From NCBI GenBank assembly GCA_938036545.1, contig CALHQJ010000139.1, positions 1-49,059 on the forward strand: a DNA stretch of 49,059 bases, in the 5' to 3' direction. Position 1 is the stretch's first letter, and every line of letters starts with the position of its first letter. A program made the translations under genes and the position numbers. Below the pieces are notes generated by a model. The model had not been told where the DNA came from, did no database searches, and worked only from the letters and a program-made list of their open reading frames with translations. This document shows positions 33,274 to 40,679 of the stretch, in pieces. Origin of the DNA: an uncultured Clostridium sp. (lineage in GTDB: Bacteria > Bacillota > Clostridia > Lachnospirales > Lachnospiraceae).

Positions 33274-34581
33274 ATGAATTACGCAACACAGATGGATGCA
33301 GCTAGAAAAGGAATTTTAACGAAAGAAATGAAACTGGTGGCAGAAAAGGAACAGTTTGATGAGCAAGAGCTGATGGGACTTGTGGCAGAGGGGAAGATTG
33401 CGATTCCTGCCAATAAAAACCATACTTGTTTAAATCCAAATGGTATTGGTTCTATGCTGAAGACCAAGATCAATGTCAATCTTGGTACGTCTAGGGATTG
33501 TAAGGATTTGGATATGGAGCTGCAAAAGGTAAAAGATGCCGTGGAACTGGGGGCGGAATCGATTATGGATTTAAGTTCATTTGGGGATACCCGGACGTTC
33601 CGGCGCAAACTGACAGCAGAGTGTCCAGCGATTATTGGTACCGTGCCGATTTATGATGCAGTTGTTTACTACCACAAAGCGTTAAAAGAGATTACCTCCA
33701 GGGAATGGATTGATATTGTGCGGATGCATGCAGAAGATGGCGTGGATTTTATGACCATCCATGCAGGAATTAATAAAATGACAGCAAAGCGGTTTAAAGA
33801 AGCAAAACGTCTTACCAATATTGTATCCAGAGGCGGCTCAATTATTTTTGCATGGATGGAGATGACTGGGTGCGAAAATCCATTTTATGAGTATTATGAT
33901 GAAGTCCTGGAAATTTGTCGGGAATATGATGTAACGATGAGCCTGGGAGATGCCTGCCGCCCAGGATGTATTGAGGATGCTTCTGATATTTCCCAAATCG
34001 AAGAATTGGTAACGTTGGGGGAATTGACCAGACGGGCCTGGGAAAAAGATGTACAAGTGATTGTAGAAGGACCAGGACATATGCCGTTAAACCAAATTAA
34101 GGCGAACATGGAAATTCAAAATACCATCTGTAAAGGAGCGCCTTTCTATGTTCTGGGTCCTTTGGTAACAGATGTGGCGCCAGGATATGATCATATTACA
34201 GCAGCAATTGGAGGTGCAATGGCTGCAGCTTATGGAGCCGCCTTTTTGTGCTATGTAACGCCGGCAGAACACTTGCGCCTTCCAGATGTTAATGATGTAA
34301 AAGAGGGGATTATAGCTTCTCGAATTGCAGCACATGCAGCGGATCTTGCAAAGGGAATTAAAGGTGCAGCAGACTGGGATCATGAGATGAGTCTGGCAAG
34401 AAAGAAACTGGATTGGGAAAGAATGTTTGAATTATCCATTGATCCGGAAAAGGCAAGAGCTTATCGTGCATCTGCCAAACCGGAGAAGGAAGATACCTGT
34501 TCTATGTGCGGCAATTTCTGTGCGGTTAAGAATATGAATCGGATTTTAGATGGAGAAATTGTAAATATTTACGAAGAGTAA
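33274..34581 (+). CDS. thiC: Phosphomethylpyrimidine synthase ThiC (short type)
   Basis: A radical-SAM enzyme that rearranges aminoimidazole ribotide into HMP-phosphate, the pyrimidine half of thiamin. The 435-residue protein carries NPNGIGSMLKTKINVNLGTS, IIGTVPIYDA, TIHAG, LGDACRPGCIEDA and VEGPGHMPL, all typical. The cluster cysteines at the C-terminus are CSMCGNFCAVK, i.e. C-x2-C-x3-C, one residue shorter than the C-x2-C-x4-C of the E. coli enzyme; I believe this goes with the short anaerobic form. AAGGAGG lies just before ATG 33274, and the frame opening at 33187 overlaps the terminator and is rejected. Controlled by the TPP riboswitch. Confidence 0.96.
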   Translation: MNYATQMDAARKGILTKEMKLVAEKEQFDEQELMGLVAEGKIAIPANKNHTCLNPNGIGSMLKTKINVNLGTSRDCKDLDMELQKVKDAVELGAESIMDLSSFGDTRTFRRKLTAECPAIIGTVPIYDAVVYYHKALKEITSREWIDIVRMHAEDGVDFMTIHAGINKMTAKRFKEAKRLTNIVSRGGSIIFAWMEMTGCENPFYEYYDEVLEICREYDVTMSLGDACRPGCIEDASDISQIEELVTLGELTRRAWEKDVQVIVEGPGHMPLNQIKANMEIQNTICKGAPFYVLGPLVTDVAPGYDHITAAIGGAMAAAYGAAFLCYVTPAEHLRLPDVNDVKEGIIASRIAAHAADLAKGIKGAADWDHEMSLARKKLDWERMFELSIDPEKARAYRASAKPEKEDTCSMCGNFCAVKNMNRILDGEIVNIYEE

Positions 34582-34606
34582 AAAACAGGAAATGGAGGAA
34601 ATGAAG

Positions 34607-35116
34607 ATGAAGATAAATGTAAAAAAACTGGCTGTCAGCGCAATGCTGGCAGCAGTGGCAGTATCCATGTCTGGCTTTGTGATTCCAATTGGTGCTTCAA
34701 AATGCTTTCCAATTCAGCATTTGTGCAATGTAATTGCAGGAGTCTTTCTGGGGCCATGGTATGGAGTGGCAATGGCATTTACCACATCCCTGATTCGAAA
34801 TCTAATTGGAACCGGAAGTCTTCTGGCCTTTCCAGGCAGTATGGTAGGTGCTTATTTGTGCGGTATGCTTTACCAAAAGAGTGGGAAACTAGCAGCGTCC
34901 TACTTTGGTGAGGTGTTTGGAACTGGGATTTTAGGAGGAATCCTTTGCTATCCGGTTGCAGAACTGTTAATGGGAAAAGAGGCGGCGTTATTTATGTATG
35001 TCATGCCATTTTTTATGAGTACCATGTGTGGTACGGTCATTGCCGCCGTGCTCATTGGCATTATGGAAAAGTCAGGGGTATTTTCTTATTTGAATCGCTT
35101 ATTAGCAACTGAATAA
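34607..35116 (+). CDS. thiW: ThiW, ECF-type thiazole precursor transporter subunit
   Basis: A 169-residue membrane protein with about five helices, of the ThiW family of ECF substrate-binding subunits. The start LAVSAMLAAVAVSMSGFVIP and the FPIQHLCNVIAGVFLGPWYG segment are characteristic. It is thought to bring in hydroxyethylthiazole, complementing the ThiC-made pyrimidine. It lies 25 bases after thiC and shares its riboswitch. The start ATG 34607 is chosen because GGAGG stands eight bases upstream; earlier ATGs sit on the ribosome site. The energising ECF module is not in this window. Confidence 0.9.
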   Translation: MKINVKKLAVSAMLAAVAVSMSGFVIPIGASKCFPIQHLCNVIAGVFLGPWYGVAMAFTTSLIRNLIGTGSLLAFPGSMVGAYLCGMLYQKSGKLAASYFGEVFGTGILGGILCYPVAELLMGKEAALFMYVMPFFMSTMCGTVIAAVLIGIMEKSGVFSYLNRLLATE

Positions 35117-35119
35117 TTG

Positions 35120-35461
35120 TTATTGAGCCACAATGGTGACGATCATTTTGTTTGGAAGACAGGCAATGGTATCGCCGTTGTGGCTTTTTTTACCCTGTTG
35201 GACGCAAACCTTATCAGGGCAGGAAGCAGAGTCACACCACACTTCTCCGTTTCGTACAATTAAGCTGTTTGATCCGCCATTTTTTCCGGTTACGGTAATT
35301 TCTGTATCCTGACTTAAATCTAAAGAAGCGGTTACTACTCCGTCTACCGAAACCCGGGCAGAAACAGCGGGAGCAGAATGCAGGATTTTTTGGCCGCCAG
35401 ACCAGATAAGGGCCAGAAAAACCAGGCCCGCAATTAAAAAAAGTTCTCGTTTATGTTTCAC
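35120..35461 (-). CDS. NusG domain II-containing membrane-anchored protein
   Basis: A 113-residue protein with one N-terminal membrane helix (about 7-22) and an exported NusG-domain-II-like beta barrel. The conserved end WCDSASCPDKVCVQQGKKSH and CLPNKMIVTIV has two cysteines in S-C-P-D-x-x-C and one in ACLPN. Such proteins are commonly found next to the Gx transporter in Firmicutes; their function is unknown. It is transcribed away from the Gx transporter gene and convergent with thiW, three bases apart. The start is ATG 35461 with AAGAGGTG upstream. Confidence 0.85.
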   Translation of the reverse strand: MKHKRELFLIAGLVFLALIWSGGQKILHSAPAVSARVSVDGVVTASLDLSQDTEITVTGKNGGSNSLIVRNGEVWCDSASCPDKVCVQQGKKSHNGDTIACLPNKMIVTIVAQ

Positions 35462-35534
35462 GTATAATCACCTCTTAAAGAATAGTGCTCCTATTCTACC
35501 ACAAGTCCGGAAAAAGATGCAAGTAATCGGAAGA

Positions 35535-35563
35535 TTGAAAAGAAAACAATCCTATGTTAGAAT
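35535..35563 (+). promoter_or_regulatory. Promoter of the Gx transporter gene
   Basis: TTGAAA (35535-35540), 17-base spacer, TAGAAT (35558-35563). It supports the start at 35619 and not the upstream ATG at 35517. Confidence 0.7.
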
Positions 35564-35618
35564 AAAAAGAAGAAAAATCAGTCACACCCTGTATTCTAAA
35601 ACGAAGGAGTTTACGAAA

Positions 35619-36122
35619 ATGCCTGCATCAAAAAAAGCAGCGTTATATGGAATTCTAATTTCTCTGGCGTTTATTTTCAGCTATATTGAGTCTCTGTTTC
35701 CAGTGCATCTTATGATTCCTGGAATTAAGCTGGGGCTGGCAAATCTGGTATCTGTCGTAGGTCTCTATACCATAGGAGCACCAGGAACCGTATGTATCAG
35801 CCTGATTCGGATTATATTATCCAGCCTGTTATTTGGGGCAGGATTTTCTTCTATGCTTTATGGGCTAACTGGAGGAATATTAAGTCTTACCATTATGATT
35901 CTGTGCAAAAAATACCGTCTGTTCAGCCAAACTGGCATCAGTATTTTAGGTGGGGCTGCCCATAATTTCGGTCAGCTTTTGGCAGCGGCAGTGGTTCTAA
36001 ATGGTTCAGTATTTGTATATTTTCCGGCGCTTCTCATTGCCGGAACAGCAGCCGGAGCCTGCATCGGTATCCTGGGCGGAATCATTACAGAGCGGATTCA
36101 GAAATATGTAACAAAATTATAG
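35619..36122 (+). CDS. Gx transporter family protein (formerly heptaprenyl diphosphate synthase component I)
   Basis: A 167-residue membrane protein with about five helices. KKAALYGILISLAFIFSYIE, IPGIKLGLANLVSVVGLY and GGILSLTIMILCKK are typical of the Gx/Hpre_diP_synt_I family, which is related to ECF substrate-binding subunits. The older annotation as a prenyl synthase part is doubtful; transport of an isoprenoid or vitamin-like compound is more likely. GAAGGAG lies nine bases before ATG 35619. The TAG stop (36120-36122) is the last three bases of a 10-bp repeat created by the downstream mobile element. Confidence 0.85.
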   Translation: MPASKKAALYGILISLAFIFSYIESLFPVHLMIPGIKLGLANLVSVVGLYTIGAPGTVCISLIRIILSSLLFGAGFSSMLYGLTGGILSLTIMILCKKYRLFSQTGISILGGAAHNFGQLLAAAVVLNGSVFVYFPALLIAGTAAGACIGILGGIITERIQKYVTKL

Positions 36123-36272
36123 CAACCGTTCAGCCATGCATCTTCTTGCCCACTTACAGCGGACAAGAAGCGTTGGGCGTCCGCCCTATGAAGATTCAGA
36201 CAGAAAAATTTTTATGAAAACGAGCTTTCAACGCTTTTTCCTGTCTGAATCTTCGCATGGCTAAACTGTTAA
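36123..36272 (-). mobile_element. Small cloverleaf-folding mobile element, copy 2 (inverted)
   Basis: A 150-bp copy of the element at 31267-31427 in the opposite orientation, flanked by its own exact direct repeat AAAATTATAG (36113-36122 and 36273-36282). The three internal hairpins and the terminal CAGCCATGC/GCATGGCT pairing are retained. The outer stem is shorter and has two mismatches. In the CTTCTTG hairpin, base changes relative to copy 1 leave G-U wobble pairs and an inverted apical triplet, so pairing is kept. Different flanking repeats show an independent insertion and not a segmental duplication. Confidence 0.8.
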
Positions 36273-36302
36273 AAAATTATAGGGAAACCAGGGGAAAGTA
36301 CA

Positions 36303-36331
36303 TTGTGTTCTATTGGGAAAACAGGTATAAT
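36303..36331 (+). promoter_or_regulatory. Promoter of galT
   Basis: TTGTGT (36303-36308), 17-base spacer, TATAAT (36326-36331), 58 bases before the start. Confidence 0.65.
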
Positions 36332-36389
36332 AAACAGTAAATTTGGGCGAAACAGACGCCCTGTAATTTAATAACCAGGAGGAATTACC

Positions 36390-37895
36390 ATGGTATATGA
36401 AGCAATTAAAGGGTTGGTAGAATATGGATTAAAAGCAGGTTTGATTACAGAAGCAGACCGCATTTATGCTACCAATCAGATTCTGGATGTGATGAAGATG
36501 GACGAATATGAAGAGCCTCAGGGGGCTGTAGAGTCAGACAATCTGGAACTGATTTTAAAGGAATTAATGGACGCTGCCCATGAAAACGGAGTGCTGCCAG
36601 AGGACAGCATTACATATCGGGATTTATTTGATACCCGTTTGATGAATTGTTTGATGCCCCGTCCAAGTCAGATCATCGACGAGTTTTGGAAGCATTACGG
36701 CAATTCTCCGGAAGAGGCAACGGATTACTATTATAAATTAAGTCAGGATTCCGATTATATCCGCCGTTACCGCGTATGCAAGGATATGAAGTGGAAAACT
36801 GCTACTCCTTATGGGGATTTAGATATTACAGTAAACTTATCCAAACCGGAAAAAGATCCAAAGGCTATTGCAGCAGCAAAGCTGGCAAAACAGAGCGGCT
36901 ATCCCAAGTGCCTGCTGTGTCGGGAAAATGAAGGATATGCAGGCCGTACCAACCATCCGGCCAGAAATAACCACAGAATCATTCCCATTACCATTAATGA
37001 TTCTCAGTGGGGATTCCAGTATTCTCCTTATGTATATTATAACGAGCATTGCATTGTATTTAATGGCCAGCACATTCCAATGAAGATAGAGAAAGCGACT
37101 TTTATTAAGCTGTTTGATTTTGTAAAGATGTTCCCTCACTATTTCCTTGGTTCCAATGCAGATCTGCCTATTGTTGGCGGCTCTATTTTAAGCCATGACC
37201 ACTTCCAGGGCGGCCACTATACCTTTTCCATGGCAAAAGCTCCGATAGAACAGTCCTTTACCATGAAAGGTTTTGAGGATGTAGAAGCCGGTATCGTTCA
37301 CTGGCCAATGTCTGTTCTCCGCCTTCGCTGCAAGGATTCAGACCGCTTGATCGAATTGGGCGATAAGGTACTGCAGGCATGGAGAACGTATACAGATGAA
37401 GATGCATTTATCTATGCAGAGACAGATGGCGAACCACACAATACCATCACCCCAATTGCAAGAAAGAACGGCGAACTGTATGAACTGGACTTAGTATTGA
37501 GAAACAATATTACCACAGAAGAGTTCCCGCTGGGCGTATACCATCCTCACCAGGAACTTCACCATATTAAGAAAGAGAATATCGGCCTGATTGAAGTTAT
37601 GGGACTGGCAGTGCTTCCTTCCAGATTAAAGACAGAACTGGCGGATTTGGCAGACTACATTGTAGGAGGAAAGAATATTCGTGACAATGAAGTTCTGGCA
37701 AAACATGCAGACTGGGTAGAAGAGTTCCTTCCAAAATATGAGACAGTTACAAGAGACAATATTGATGGAATCTTGCAGGAAGAAGTGGGCCTGGTATTCT
37801 CCAGAGTACTGGAGGACGCCGGTGTTTATAAATGCACAGAAAAAGGACGTCAGGATTTTGGAAAATTCTTACATAGCGTAGGATTTGAAGGCTAA
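36390..37895 (+). CDS. galT: UDP-glucose--hexose-1-phosphate uridylyltransferase (Firmicutes type)
   Basis: Leloir-pathway enzyme that swaps galactose 1-phosphate for glucose 1-phosphate on UDP. The 501-residue protein belongs to the long Firmicutes class II GalT: FDTRLMNCLMPRPSQI near 80, PKCLLCRENEGYAGR, the active-site region GSILSHDHFQGGHYTF, and C-terminal PLGVYHPHQELHHIKKENIG. AGGAGG lies before ATG 36390. No galK or galE is adjacent; the gene stands alone with its own promoter and a hairpin after it. It could use galactose released by the GH59-like enzyme, an inference only. Confidence 0.95.
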   Translation: MVYEAIKGLVEYGLKAGLITEADRIYATNQILDVMKMDEYEEPQGAVESDNLELILKELMDAAHENGVLPEDSITYRDLFDTRLMNCLMPRPSQIIDEFWKHYGNSPEEATDYYYKLSQDSDYIRRYRVCKDMKWKTATPYGDLDITVNLSKPEKDPKAIAAAKLAKQSGYPKCLLCRENEGYAGRTNHPARNNHRIIPITINDSQWGFQYSPYVYYNEHCIVFNGQHIPMKIEKATFIKLFDFVKMFPHYFLGSNADLPIVGGSILSHDHFQGGHYTFSMAKAPIEQSFTMKGFEDVEAGIVHWPMSVLRLRCKDSDRLIELGDKVLQAWRTYTDEDAFIYAETDGEPHNTITPIARKNGELYELDLVLRNNITTEEFPLGVYHPHQELHHIKKENIGLIEVMGLAVLPSRLKTELADLADYIVGGKNIRDNEVLAKHADWVEEFLPKYETVTRDNIDGILQEEVGLVFSRVLEDAGVYKCTEKGRQDFGKFLHSVGFEG

Positions 37896-37909
37896 ATATG
37901 AAAGAAGAG

Positions 37910-37945
37910 GCCGGCAGTGGAAAATTCGCTGCCGGCTGTTGTATT
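37910..37945 (+). terminator. Probable terminator of galT
   Basis: GCCGGCAG (37910-37917) pairs with CTGCCGGC (37929-37936), followed by a loose TGTTGTATTT tail; the stem is strong but the T-run imperfect. Confidence 0.55.
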
Positions 37946-37950
37946 TGGTA

Positions 37951-38154
37951 TTAATTGCGGCTGTAAATCCAATAGAAGGTTAATTTTAAGAACACAGCGA
38001 CTGCTAAAATCGCAAAAGAAGTATAAAAAGCCGCCATATTGAACAATCCGGCCGCGGTAGTGGTAAAAAGCAGGAATAATAAGAGGATGTCTGTTACAAT
38101 GCCGCCGCTTTTGTCATGGAGGTACTGATTTCGTTCATCCAATTCTATCTGCAT
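37951..38154 (-). CDS. Small two-helix membrane protein of unknown function
   Basis: A 67-residue protein with a charged N-terminus (MQIELDERNQYLHDKSGG) and two hydrophobic segments (about 19-41 and 44-62), ending IYSRN. I do not recognise a function. The frame stays open upstream without an obvious start (giving RFLLKEQ before the Met), and no strong ribosome site precedes ATG 38154, so the true protein may start at a non-standard codon or be N-terminally truncated. It follows the PTS IIC gene by 41 bases on the same strand and may be co-transcribed. Confidence 0.55.
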   Translation of the reverse strand: MQIELDERNQYLHDKSGGIVTDILLLFLLFTTTAAGLFNMAAFYTSFAILAVAVFLKLTFYWIYSRN

Positions 38155-38195
38155 CTGCTCTTTTAAAAGGAAACGGTTTTTAAGCAGTTAATTCA

Positions 38196-39218
38196 TTACA
38201 GATCTAATTTTAAATCACCATCTTTGATCCATCCCAGCTTTCGGAATATCTCGCCAAAAATCCAGGTAAGGATGGCCGGAAGGACAAAGCATACCAGCAA
38301 AATGCCAAGCCACATATTAGTACCGCCGCCCATGGAAGTATAAATACCGATGGGGCCTACCAGGCCGCAGGTTCCCATGCCGGAAGCAGTATGGATATTA
38401 GTCAGCTGAAATACAACAGTGGCAATGGGGCCGGTAATCATGGAAGCCAGAGTAGGGGCGATCCAGATTTTCGGATTTTTCACAATATTTCCCATCTGAA
38501 GCATGGAAGTGCCAAGTCCTTGAGCCAGCAGGCCGCCAACTCCGTTTTCACGGAAACTTAACACTGCAAAGCCTACCATCTGGGCACAGCATCCTGCTGT
38601 AGCGGCTCCGCCTGCCAGTCCGTCCAGAGTTAAGGCAATGCAGATTGCCGCACTGGAAATAGGGAGGGTCAAGGCAATGCCAATTAAGGCAGAAACTAAA
38701 ATACCCATAAAGAAAGGCTGCATTTCGGTAGCAGTCTTTACCATCATTCCAAAAGCGTCCATAAAAGCAGCTACGCCAGGTCCTACAAACTGGGCGATTA
38801 AAACGCCGGAAATAATGGTGACGCCAGGGGTAACTAAAATATCAACGCGGGTTTCTTTGGATACGATCTTTCCAAGCTCTGTGGCTACAATGGTTGCAAC
38901 CAGAGCCCCTACAGGGCCTCCAAGGGCATTTCCGGCAATACCTACTGTGGCTGCAGAAAACAGTACCAATTGAGGCGCTTTCAAGGCATAAGCAATAGCC
39001 ACGCCAAGGGCTGCTCCTGTAGCGCTTTTTGCATAATCTGCAATTACAATAAAAGCCTGAATCTGGGTTTTGTCGCCGAGTGTGGCGAAGATTGTTCCTA
39101 TCAATAGAGATGCAAACAAGCCAAATGCCATGGCACCCAATGCATCAATGAGATAGGTCTGGACGGTAATGTTGACATTCTTACGTTTTAAGAATGCCTT
39201 GACTCCTGTCTGTTCCAT
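38196..39218 (-). CDS. PTS sugar transporter subunit IIC (EIIC_2-type)
   Basis: A 340-residue membrane protein with about nine to ten helices, rich in Gly and Ala. Motifs such as LIDALGAMAFGLFASLLIGT, GVAIAYALKAPQLVLFSAA, LTLPISSAAICIALTLDGLA and GGGTNMWLG place it in the PTS_EIIC_2 family. These proteins are stand-alone IIC domains of unsettled substrate, and no IIA or IIB lies next to this gene. AAGGAG precedes ATG 39218; the longer frame to 39341 overlaps the promoter and is rejected. Confidence 0.85.
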   Translation of the reverse strand: MEQTGVKAFLKRKNVNITVQTYLIDALGAMAFGLFASLLIGTIFATLGDKTQIQAFIVIADYAKSATGAALGVAIAYALKAPQLVLFSAATVGIAGNALGGPVGALVATIVATELGKIVSKETRVDILVTPGVTIISGVLIAQFVGPGVAAFMDAFGMMVKTATEMQPFFMGILVSALIGIALTLPISSAAICIALTLDGLAGGAATAGCCAQMVGFAVLSFRENGVGGLLAQGLGTSMLQMGNIVKNPKIWIAPTLASMITGPIATVVFQLTNIHTASGMGTCGLVGPIGIYTSMGGGTNMWLGILLVCFVLPAILTWIFGEIFRKLGWIKDGDLKLDL

Positions 39219-39280
39219 AGGGAATCTCCTTATATGTATTATTGTGCACACATTTGGCTTATGCCAAAGCAGTTGGTTGC

Positions 39281-39309
39281 ATTTTACCAGCAGATGACAA
39301 AAAAAGCAA
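39281..39309 (-). promoter_or_regulatory. Promoter of the PTS IIC gene
   Basis: On the minus strand TTGCTT (39304-39309), 17-base spacer and TAAAAT (39281-39286). A TTTGGC/GCCAAA hairpin follows in the leader (39253-39268). Confidence 0.65.
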
Positions 39310-39377
39310 GTTTTTTCACAAAATTGATAAAAAAATAACAAACATAGAAGAGAGAAACTACTCTCAACAATATCAAA

Positions 39378-39406
39378 TAGACAGTGGGAAATGAGTATGA
39401 TAAAAT
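39378..39406 (+). promoter_or_regulatory. Promoter of the zinc-ribbon membrane protein gene
   Basis: TAGACA (39378-39383), 17-base spacer, TAAAAT (39401-39406), 32 bases before the start. Confidence 0.6.
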
Positions 39407-39438
39407 AAGGGTATCATACATATTAAAGGAGGCGGCCT

Positions 39439-40581
39439 ATGAAACAGAAAATCTGTCCTACATGCGATGGAAAATTAAAAGGCAACTATTGCCCTTTTTG
39501 CCATAAAATTGTGAGAAAGCCGTTGGAATGGGATGTTCGGTATTATCTGAACGAACGCCATACGGATTGGGAAACAAACTGTGATTACCACGGTGAATCC
39601 CAGGTATTGGAACAAGCAGAGAGTGCAGGCAGCGCCTCAGCTTTTAACATGTCAGAGGGCCAGGAGACGGTTTTTCAAAGCGCACAGCCAGATATAGAAT
39701 CCGATAATCCCTATAAAAGCTCATCGAAACGTGCAGACTCAAAAATAAATGTATCTTCAGCAGAAAAGCCGAGAAAGAAAGGCAGGATTGGAAAAATCGT
39801 TCTGGCAGTGATGGGAATCTGGGTGATACTTAATATTATTATGGCAGTGATTGCCAATATTGATTATGAAAAAGTACCGGAACCCCTGGTATCAGAAGAA
39901 GCCTACGAAAATGCAATAGAAATTCCGGTTCCGAACTTTACAGAGGAGACGGGGATTGTCATATCCGAAGAAGAGTGGAATTATGAAGAAGGCGTAAAGG
40001 AACTGTCTGATGAGGAAGTAAAAGAGCGGCGTGAAATGGGGCTTGGAGACCGGTGCAGCACATATTTCCATTTGCCGGTATCCTATGAGGCATTTGCCGG
40101 AAAAATCGAAGACTATCTTGCAAATGCAGGCCTTTCCATAGATTCTTATGATGAATATACGGTAAATCTGCTGTACTCTTACGGGGAAGAAGCTGAGGAA
40201 TTTTCTTCCTATAACCGGACAATGGAATGGTACGTTTTAGAACCTGGAATGGAAGAGACGGACTACTGGTCCGGAGTGAGCTTAAGCTCAGACACGGCTT
40301 CCGGAGAGATTCACTGGTTTGAGGTGGCTTTAGAGGATCGGGAACAGGCATTTCAAATGACGGCCTGGGCTGCAGAAACCATAGGAGAACTGGCCGGTTT
40401 TTCCAATGCAAAAGAAACGGCAGAGCAGATATATACAGAATTAAGCAGCTTTGAAGGAGAAGAAGAGTTCTGGTATGCGGATGTTTCTGAATATTCTGTT
40501 TCTGTCTGGGAATATGAAGGAAAAACAGAAGTGCGTTTAGAACTTTCTTATGACTTTGCTCAAAAACTTAGTTTAGACTAA
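39439..40581 (+). CDS. Zinc-ribbon membrane protein of unknown function
   Basis: A 380-residue protein. Residues 6-21 form a zinc ribbon (CPTC and CPFC). A polar, Ser-rich linker (50-110) leads to one membrane helix (about 117-138, IGKIVLAVMGIWVILNIIMA). The large C-terminal part (140-380) is strongly acidic, with many Glu and Asp, and presumably lies outside the cell. With the ribbon inside and the acidic domain outside, it may sense or anchor something at the envelope, but no known catalytic motif is present. AAAGGAGGC precedes ATG 39439. Its neighbour, the sulfotransferase gene, starts about 100 bases on. Confidence 0.75.
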   Translation: MKQKICPTCDGKLKGNYCPFCHKIVRKPLEWDVRYYLNERHTDWETNCDYHGESQVLEQAESAGSASAFNMSEGQETVFQSAQPDIESDNPYKSSSKRADSKINVSSAEKPRKKGRIGKIVLAVMGIWVILNIIMAVIANIDYEKVPEPLVSEEAYENAIEIPVPNFTEETGIVISEEEWNYEEGVKELSDEEVKERREMGLGDRCSTYFHLPVSYEAFAGKIEDYLANAGLSIDSYDEYTVNLLYSYGEEAEEFSSYNRTMEWYVLEPGMEETDYWSGVSLSSDTASGEIHWFEVALEDREQAFQMTAWAAETIGELAGFSNAKETAEQIYTELSSFEGEEEFWYADVSEYSVSVWEYEGKTEVRLELSYDFAQKLSLD

Positions 40582-40625
40582 GGTAATGAAATGGCGATAG
40601 TGATAAACTCTTAACAAGAACAAAC

Positions 40626-40646
40626 GTAACGATTCTGAACTGTTAC
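40626..40646. repeat. Short GTAACGATTC inverted repeat, minimal copy
   Basis: A 21-bp imperfect palindrome, GTAACGATTC followed by TGAACTGTTAC, 33 bases before the sulfotransferase start. Its outer sequences match those of a 60-bp hairpin at 44620-44679 upstream of the MATE gene. Confidence 0.55.
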
Positions 40647-40679
40647 CATGAAACTATCAAAATGAAAAGGAGAAGTACT

